DNA of 64,000 nucleotides, taken from positions 4,712,001 through 4,776,000 of the forward strand of contig NZ_AP022574.1 of assembly GCF_010729305.1 (NCBI RefSeq), given 5' to 3'. A program made the translations under genes and the position numbers. Position 1 is the first letter of the stretch, and every line of letters begins with the position of its first letter. The stretch is from Mycolicibacterium psychrotolerans. Lineage in GTDB: Bacteria > Actinomycetota > Actinomycetes > Mycobacteriales > Mycobacteriaceae. The notes below the pieces were generated by a model. That model saw only the letters and a list, made by a program, of their open reading frames with translations, made no database searches and was not told where the DNA came from. Positions 58,753 to 64,000 of the stretch are shown one piece after another.

Positions 58753-60252
58753 ATGGCTGCGCAGATTTCCCATTGGGTCGATGACGAGGTTTTTGCCGGG
58801 AGTAGTGGTGCTTTGGCGCCGGTGACGAATCCGGCGACGGGGGTGGTGACCGGGCAGGTGGCGTTGGCGTCGGTCGATGATGCCCGTCGGGTGATCGATG
58901 CCGCCGCCGCAGCGTTCCCGGCCTGGCGCGACACCTCGCTGACCAAACGCACCCAGGTCCTGTTCCGGTTCCGCGAACTGCTCAACGAGCGCAAGGGTGA
59001 GCTCGCCGAGATCATCACCAGCGAGCACGGCAAGGTCGTCTCCGACGCCCTGGGCGAAGTGAGCCGCGGCCAGGAAGTCGTCGAGTTCGCCTGCGGCATC
59101 CCGCACCTGCTCAAGGGCGGCTACACCGAGAACGCCTCCACCAAAGTCGACGTCTACTCCCTGCGCCAACCCCTGGGCCCGGTCGGCATCATCTCCCCGT
59201 TCAACTTCCCCGCCATGGTCCCGATGTGGTTCTTCCCCATCGCCATCGCCTGCGGCAACACCGTGGTCCTCAAACCCAGCGAGAAAGACCCCTCGGCCTC
59301 GCTGTGGATCGCCAACCTGTGGAAAGAAGCCGGCCTGCCCGCCGGGGTGTTCAACGTCCTACACGGCGACAAAACCGCCGTCGACGAACTGCTCACCAAC
59401 CCCAAAATCAAGAGTGTGTCCTTTGTCGGATCCACCCCGATCGCCCAGTACGTCTACGCCACCGGCACCGCCGCCGGCAAACGCGTCCAAGCCCTGGGCG
59501 GGGCCAAGAACCACGCCGTGATCCTGCCCGACGCCGACCTCGACCTGGCCGCCGACGCCATGGTCAACGCCGGGTTCGGCTCCGCCGGGGAACGCTGCAT
59601 GGCCATCAGCGCGGCCGTCGCGGTCGGCCCCATCGCCGATGACCTGGTCGCCAAAATCGCCGAACGCGCCGCCACCATCACCACCGGCGACGGCACCACC
59701 GACGCCGACATGGGACCCCTGGTCACCGCCGCGCACCGCGACAAAGTCGCCGGCTACATCGACGCCGGCGAAACCGCCGGCGCCAAAGTCGTCCTCGACG
59801 GCCGCCAGGTCACCCCAAACGGTCAAGCAGACGGGTTCTGGCTGGGCCCCACCCTGCTCGACAACGTCACCCCCGACATGAGCGTCTACACCGACGAAAT
59901 CTTCGGCCCCGTCCTGTCCGTGCTACGCGTGGACACCTACGACCAAGCCCTCGAGCTGATCAATTCGAACCCCTACGGCAACGGCACCGCCATCTTCACC
60001 AACGACGGCGGCGCGGCCCGCCGCTTCCAAAACGAAGTCGAAGTCGGCATGGTCGGCATCAACGTCCCCATCCCCGTCCCCATGGCCTACTACAGCTTCG
60101 GCGGCTGGAAAGCCTCCCTCTTCGGCGACAGCCACGCCCACGGCATCGACGGCGTCAACTTCTTCACCCGCCAAAAAGCCATCACCGCCCGCTGGCTCGA
60201 CCCCAGCTCGCGCGCTACTGGCGGCATCAACCTCGGCTTCCCCACCAACTGA
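58753..60252 (+). CDS. mmsA: methylmalonate-semialdehyde dehydrogenase (CoA-acylating) family
   Basis: A 499-residue aldehyde dehydrogenase, CoA-acylating. ISPFNFPAMVPMWFFPIAIA is the family hallmark, GSTPIAQYVYATGTAAGKRVQALGGAKNH the NAD region, and C282 in GSAGERCMAIS the nucleophile. It converts malonate or methylmalonate semialdehyde to acetyl- or propionyl-CoA. The codon use is odd: after about 59200 it prefers AAA, CAA and CTA, unlike its neighbours. Starts before the aminotransferase in one rightward unit. Confidence 0.93.
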   Translation: MAAQISHWVDDEVFAGSSGALAPVTNPATGVVTGQVALASVDDARRVIDAAAAAFPAWRDTSLTKRTQVLFRFRELLNERKGELAEIITSEHGKVVSDALGEVSRGQEVVEFACGIPHLLKGGYTENASTKVDVYSLRQPLGPVGIISPFNFPAMVPMWFFPIAIACGNTVVLKPSEKDPSASLWIANLWKEAGLPAGVFNVLHGDKTAVDELLTNPKIKSVSFVGSTPIAQYVYATGTAAGKRVQALGGAKNHAVILPDADLDLAADAMVNAGFGSAGERCMAISAAVAVGPIADDLVAKIAERAATITTGDGTTDADMGPLVTAAHRDKVAGYIDAGETAGAKVVLDGRQVTPNGQADGFWLGPTLLDNVTPDMSVYTDEIFGPVLSVLRVDTYDQALELINSNPYGNGTAIFTNDGGAARRFQNEVEVGMVGINVPIPVPMAYYSFGGWKASLFGDSHAHGIDGVNFFTRQKAITARWLDPSSRATGGINLGFPTN

Positions 60253-60261
60253 TTCATCCCG

Positions 60262-60319
60262 CGAGCGCGCGTGTCTGTACGCGACACACCGACGTCAGAC
60301 GTACATTCGCGCGCGCTCG
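60262..60319. repeat. intergenic palindromic element with internal hairpins
   Basis: Perfect outer arms CGAGCGCGCG (60262-60271) and CGCGCGCTCG (60310-60319) enclose two inner hairpins, GTGTC...GACAC (60271-60275/60283-60287) and TGTAC...GTACA (60276-60280/60301-60305). It lies between mmsA and the aminotransferase, in the same transcript. It resembles mycobacterial repetitive palindromes or a processing/attenuation site. Confidence 0.6.
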
Positions 60320-60347
60320 TCGCCATCGAGAGCGCAGGAACTACACG

Positions 60348-61727
60348 ATGACAACGACTTTGAGCAGCCTGCCGACCGGCGAGAACCTCGACACCGCGAT
60401 CGCCCGCGGCCGGCGCGCCTACGAGTTGGACCGTCAGCACGTCTTCCATTCGTGGTCGGCGCAGGCACAGATCAACCCGATGACGGTGCTCGCCGCCAAG
60501 GGTTCCTACCTGTGGGACGGCGACGGCAACAGGCTGCTCGACTTCTCCTCGCAGCTGGTGAACACCAACATCGGCCATCAGCACCCGAAAGTCGTTGCCG
60601 CCATTGCCGAGCAGGCCGCGACGCTGTGCACCGTCGCGCCGCAGCACGTCAACGATGTGCGCTCGGAAGCCGCCCGGCTGATCGCAGAGCGCACCCCGGG
60701 CGACCTCAACCGGATCTTCTTCACCAACGGCGGCGCCGACGCCGTCGAGCACGCGGTCCGGATGGCCCGGCTGCACACCGGCCGCTACAAGGTGCTGTCG
60801 CGGTACCGCTCGTATCACGGCGGCACGGACACCGCGATCAACCTGACGGGCGATCCGCGTCGCTGGCCGAACGACTACGCCAGCAGCGGCGTCGTGCACT
60901 TCCACGGTCCGTTCCTCTACCGGTCGGCGTTCGACGCCGAGACCGAGGAGCAGGAGACGCAGCGGGCACTCGAGCATCTCGAGCGGCTGATCCAGATGGA
61001 AGGCCCGAACTCGTTCGCGGCGATCATCCTCGAATCCGTGCCCGGCACCGCGGGCATCATGGTGCCGCCGCCGGGATACATGGCGGGTGTGCGCGAGATC
61101 TGTGACCGCTACGGCATCGTGTTCATCGCGGACGAGGTGATGGCCGGCTTCGGCCGGACCGGAAAGTGGTTCGCGATCGACAACTTCGACGTCGTCCCGG
61201 ATCTGATCACCTTCGCCAAGGGCGTGACGTCGGGCTACGTGCCGCTCGGCGGCGTGGCGATCAATGACGCGATCTACGCCACCTTCGCCGACCGTGCGTA
61301 TCCGGGTGGACTGACGTACTCGGGGCACCCGCTGGCGACCGCGTGCGCGGTGGCCACCATCAATGCGATGGAAGACGAGGGCATGGTCGGCAACGCCGCG
61401 CGCATCGGTGCCGACGTGCTCGGTCCGGGCCTCCGCGAGCTGGCAGCCCGGCACCGCAGTGTCGGCGAAGTCCGCGGACTCGGCGTGTTCTGGGCGATCG
61501 AGCTGGTGGCCGATCCTCAGACCCGCGAACCGTTGGCGCCCTACGGCGGGAGCAGCCCGGCGATGGCGGCGGTGCTGGCGGCGTGCAAGTCCGGTGGTCT
61601 GCTACCGTTCGCGAACTTCAACCGCATCCACGCGGTGCCGCCGTGCAACGTCACCGACGACGAAGTGGCAGAAGGCCTTCGGATTCTGGACGCCGCGCTC
61701 GATGTCGCGGACCAGCACGTGGGCTGA
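60348..61727 (+). CDS. class III (omega) aminotransferase, beta-alanine/taurine:pyruvate type
   Basis: A 459-residue fold-type I PLP enzyme. NPMTVLAAKGSYLWDGDGNRLLDFSSQ opens the family, VFIADEVMAGFGRTGKWFA contains the Asp of the PLP pyridine, and K291 in LITFAKGVTSGYVPLGG is the Schiff base Lys. Together with mmsA it fits beta-alanine or taurine transamination to malonate semialdehyde, then oxidation to acetyl-CoA. The start ATG 60348 follows AGGAACTACACG. Confidence 0.92.
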   Translation: MTTTLSSLPTGENLDTAIARGRRAYELDRQHVFHSWSAQAQINPMTVLAAKGSYLWDGDGNRLLDFSSQLVNTNIGHQHPKVVAAIAEQAATLCTVAPQHVNDVRSEAARLIAERTPGDLNRIFFTNGGADAVEHAVRMARLHTGRYKVLSRYRSYHGGTDTAINLTGDPRRWPNDYASSGVVHFHGPFLYRSAFDAETEEQETQRALEHLERLIQMEGPNSFAAIILESVPGTAGIMVPPPGYMAGVREICDRYGIVFIADEVMAGFGRTGKWFAIDNFDVVPDLITFAKGVTSGYVPLGGVAINDAIYATFADRAYPGGLTYSGHPLATACAVATINAMEDEGMVGNAARIGADVLGPGLRELAARHRSVGEVRGLGVFWAIELVADPQTREPLAPYGGSSPAMAAVLAACKSGGLLPFANFNRIHAVPPCNVTDDEVAEGLRILDAALDVADQHVG

Positions 61728-61729
61728 CG

Positions 61730-62281
61730 TCAGTGCACGGACGACGGCGATCCGATCACCGCGAGCAACTGCAGCTTCTCGTAGCTTTCGCTGCCGGGCT
61801 CTGCGGTGTAGACGAGCAGCGAGTGCGACTGGACGGGATCCATCAGCACTTGGCAGTTGAGCTCGATACGGCCGACTTCGGGATGCTCGTAGCGCTTGAC
61901 CTCTCGCGGGTCTGATGCCGACCACGTGCTCGCTCAAGAGGCCGCGGAACTCGTCGCTCCGTGCGGTGAGCGTGTCCGCCAGACGAGCGGCCTTCGAGCC
62001 CGGCCCGCGCCGCCCCAGAACTTCGCGGAGCCCCGAGGTGTACATGCGCGGATAGAACTCGTGGTCCTCGGGCGGATGAAGCTGCCGAGCGTCCGGGTCG
62101 GTGAACCAGCGATAACCGATGCTGCGTGATGCGCCGGTGTGGCGGCTCAGGTCGCCGACAAGCGCGACACCGAGGGGTGTCTGGCGCAGGGTCTCCCCCA
62201 ACTCGGTGACGATCTCCGCCGGGGTGTCGGTCAATCGGTCGAAGATTCGGAGCATCCCGGGGCTGATGTGGTCACTGCCCC
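61730..62281 (-). pseudogene. remnant of an MmyB-like regulator, N-terminus deleted and frameshifted
   Basis: The reverse strand from 62281 reads DHISPGMLRIFDRLTDTPAEIV, then HTGASRSIGYRWFTDPDARQLHPPEDHEF and LSEHVVG in one frame, the MmyB ligand-binding domain. It then changes frame near 61915 to SDPREVKRYEHPEVGRIELNC and YTAEPGSESYEKLQLLAVIGSPSS, ending at 61730. The N-terminal HTH is absent. So the gene has both a lost start and a frameshift; a sequencing error at the shift cannot be excluded, but the truncation is real. Confidence 0.8.
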
Positions 62282-62284
62282 GGC

Positions 62285-62590
62285 GTGGCCCCGACCAGCC
62301 TGCTCGCGGCGCGTCCGGAGGTGGGACGGGCGAACGACACCCACAGTGTGCGAATCATCCGCCGGCTCTCCTCGCGAGGCCTGCTCGTAGGGAGTGTCGA
62401 CAGCGCTCCGCTCGCCGCGCTGATGGCGGCTACGTCCACCACGGACGGCGAGTTCTTCGGGCCGCAGTGGCCGGGCAGCGCGGGCGGTCCGCCCGGCTTG
62501 CACAGACCCTGGAAACCACTGCGCGACAACGCCGACGCCCGCCGAATGTGGACGGTATCGGAGGAGCTCAGCGGGGTCGCCTTCCCGTGA
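62285..62590 (+). pseudogene. C-terminal remnant of a short-chain dehydrogenase
   Basis: The forward frame from 62285 ends with LAALMAATSTTDGEFFGPQWPG, then GPPGLHRPWKPLRDNADARRMW and TVSEELSGVAFP, which is the characteristic C-terminus of mycobacterial SDR oxidoreductases (GGxxYGPxGxxxxxGxP ... DxxxAxxLWxxSEELTG). The Rossmann domain, catalytic Ser and YxxxK are missing. It abuts the truncated regulator at about 62280, so one deletion removed both 5' ends. Confidence 0.75.
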
Positions 62591-62643
62591 GTCCGGCAGG
62601 AACCTGGGGCCTTGAGGGGCCGCCGCGAGATACGCGAACGTCG

Positions 62644-64000
62644 TCAGACGTTGACGAACGGATCGAAGAACGAGACGTCGATGCGATCAGGCACCCGTTT
62701 ACGGGCATGGAACACCGGAATGTTGCCCAGCGGCGTCGCGAACGCGAACGTCTTGACGTCGCGCGACGGCGTCGGCATGACGGACTGAACGGTTCCGAAC
62801 CGACTGTCTCCCAACAACATCACGTTGAACACCGATCCGACCGGCGGTACATCGCTCCGCCCAGTGCCGGCGACACCGTCGGTGACATCGGTGACCAGAA
62901 CGGCCTCGCTACGGATGCCGAACAGGTCGTGCTGGGTGAAGACGGTCGCGTCGACGCTGCCGATCCGCGCTCCCGTCGCGTCGTAGACGTCGAACTGTTG
63001 GTAGCCCTGGTACTGCACCTCCCTGGGCGGCAGGCCGTTGATGCCGCTGGGCCTCAAGGGCGTGACGGGAACGAGAGTCAATCCGTGGGAGACCGACAGC
63101 GGACGCGTCGACGGCGGTTCCGACGCGTCGATGAATGTCCGGGGACTCGTCTGGACCGATCCCGAGTTCACCTGCTCGACGGTGACGACGTCGCCGGTCG
63201 ACGACGGCAGCGACGAGTAGAGCACGTAGTCGGTGTCGGCGCCGGCATAGACGGCGTTGAACACCGAACCGACAGGCGGGATCTGGCCCGCACCCGTGCC
63301 GACGTCGCCTTCGTCGTCGGCCGTCACGAGGATCGCCTGCGTGTACGTGCCGAGAACGTCGGAGGTGGTGGTGAACACCCCCTCGAAGCTTCCGACCTGC
63401 GTCCCGGTCGGGTCGTAGACCGCGAACACCTGATGCCCCTGGACCGATGTCCACAGTGGGAGCACCCCGCTTGTCGCAGTGATGGTTTCGCCGAGCGGGT
63501 CGGCCGGCGCGATGCTGTAGCCGTTGGTGAGCCGGATGGGTCTGTCGTCGACGGTGTGGTCGGCGATGCCCTTGGCGCCGTCGAACGTACTGCGCAGAGG
63601 CATGTTCCCGAACGGCGTCACCAACGCCAGTGAGATGACGTTCCCTGAGGGCGAAGGCATGTCGGAATACGCCCATCCGACGGGGCCGAACCCGAATGTG
63701 GCGATCAAGGAGCCGACCGGGGGCACCTGGCCGGCGGCGGTCCCGACATCGGTCCCGTCGTTGGCGGTGACGAGCAGCGCGGTGTAGTTGTAGCCGTTGC
63801 CCCGGCTCACCAGCGCGTCGAAGTCCCCGACGGAGTTCTTCGTACGTGGATCGACGACGTCGAAGCGCTGCGTGCCCTGCACCAGGCTCGGCGCACCGGG
63901 CAGATACGCCCACTGCCCGTAGAACGAGGTGACCTCCTCGGTGGAACTGGGCACCAGGCTGTAGCCGTTGAGTTTCAGTCTCGGCGGCGCCGCGGTGGGA
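62644..64000 (-). CDS. large tandem-repeat protein (three visible ~145-residue repeats), N-terminus outside the window
   Basis: The frame is open to the window edge and ends at 62644. Three consecutive repeats can be read: each contains GTQRFDVVDPRT or GHQVFAVYDPTG or GYQQFDVYDATG, then VGDFDALVSRGNG / VGSFEGVFTTTSD / IGSVDATVFTQHD, then ALLVTANDG / AILVTADDE / AVLVTDVTD, and QVPPVGSLIATF / QIPPVGSVFNAV / DVPPVGSVFNVM. No enzyme motif or Cys is present. It looks like a beta-rich exported surface protein. The sequence reads upstream of the visible start as more of the same (LKLNGYSLVP). Confidence 0.8.
   Translation of the reverse strand, partial: PTAAPPRLKLNGYSLVPSSTEEVTSFYGQWAYLPGAPSLVQGTQRFDVVDPRTKNSVGDFDALVSRGNGYNYTALLVTANDGTDVGTAAGQVPPVGSLIATFGFGPVGWAYSDMPSPSGNVISLALVTPFGNMPLRSTFDGAKGIADHTVDDRPIRLTNGYSIAPADPLGETITATSGVLPLWTSVQGHQVFAVYDPTGTQVGSFEGVFTTTSDVLGTYTQAILVTADDEGDVGTGAGQIPPVGSVFNAVYAGADTDYVLYSSLPSSTGDVVTVEQVNSGSVQTSPRTFIDASEPPSTRPLSVSHGLTLVPVTPLRPSGINGLPPREVQYQGYQQFDVYDATGARIGSVDATVFTQHDLFGIRSEAVLVTDVTDGVAGTGRSDVPPVGSVFNVMLLGDSRFGTVQSVMPTPSRDVKTFAFATPLGNIPVFHARKRVPDRIDVSFFDPFVNV

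Noticed and set aside
61602..62255. A single intact 217-residue regulator
   Set aside because: The last third is in the wrong frame relative to the MmyB domain and overlaps the aminotransferase end; the true continuation lies in another frame, so the gene is broken.
1..64000. CRISPR arrays, tRNA or rRNA genes, insertion sequences, prophage
   Set aside because: No spaced repeat array, tRNA-like cloverleaf, transposase or phage gene was found on inspection of either strand.

Overview
The window is chromosomal DNA of a high-GC actinobacterium, almost certainly a rapidly growing mycobacterium (Mycolicibacterium type). The evidence is gene content and order: class Ib ribonucleotide reductase nrdHIE, an NADPH:FMN reductase, TetR, dinB2, an SDR, TetR and CYP136 lie in the order known from M. 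tuberculosis Rv3051c-Rv3059. The ligB-cstA pair matches Rv3062-Rv3063, and a later three-gene block matches Rv1356c-Rv1355c-Rv1354c. There are many F420-type luciferase-like, FadE, thiolase and SDR genes. I see no tRNA, rRNA, IS element, prophage or CRISPR array.

Layout. 1-6.5 kb: a degenerate HD-GYP protein divergent from a class III nucleotide cyclase, a TetR, a geranylgeranyl-reductase-type flavoprotein, small enzymes, and an HTH-less LysR effector domain divergent from a DUF5997 gene. 6.5-17 kb: nrdHIE with tandem NrdR boxes, then the Rv3054c-Rv3059-like block with an extra AAA ATPase. 16.5-17.2 kb: a free-standing LeuA allosteric domain behind a leader-peptide attenuator. 17.5-28 kb: a small WGxxGxxG protein, a TauE exporter, an APH-like kinase, pyruvate oxidase, an SDR, a membrane molybdo-oxidoreductase, ligB and cstA-ybdD. 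28-41 kb: two LLM flavoproteins, an acyl-CoA synthetase, a NYN nuclease, and a lipid/acyl-CoA catabolic cluster (enoyl-CoA hydratase, two thiolases, two acyl-CoA dehydrogenases, SDR, MaoC) with a GntR regulator. 41-46.3 kb: a long leader and then a coupled operon of an unknown protein, an E1-like/nitroreductase fusion and a GAF-GGDEF-EAL c-di-GMP enzyme. 46-52 kb: a degenerate FAD protein, a paired heteromeric acyl-CoA dehydrogenase, a universal stress protein with a DosR-like box, an endonuclease/phosphatase and a nucleotidyltransferase. 52-56 kb: a TetR divergent from a DmpA-type peptidase/APC permease/SnoaL operon. 57-62 kb: a PucR regulator divergent from mmsA and an omega-aminotransferase (beta-alanine type catabolism). 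61.7-62.6 kb: two truncated gene remnants left by one deletion. 62.6-64 kb: a large protein of tandem repeats of about 145 residues that runs off the window.

The most interesting items are the LeuA-domain gene with its attenuator, the conserved but unexplained E1/nitroreductase/c-di-GMP operon with its 740-base leader, two gene junctions built of short tandem repeats (one carries a Shine-Dalgarno and start codon in each unit), and two deletion scars with gene stubs. Starts were set by ribosome-binding sites and family lengths. No database search was possible, so homolog names come from recall of family sequences.
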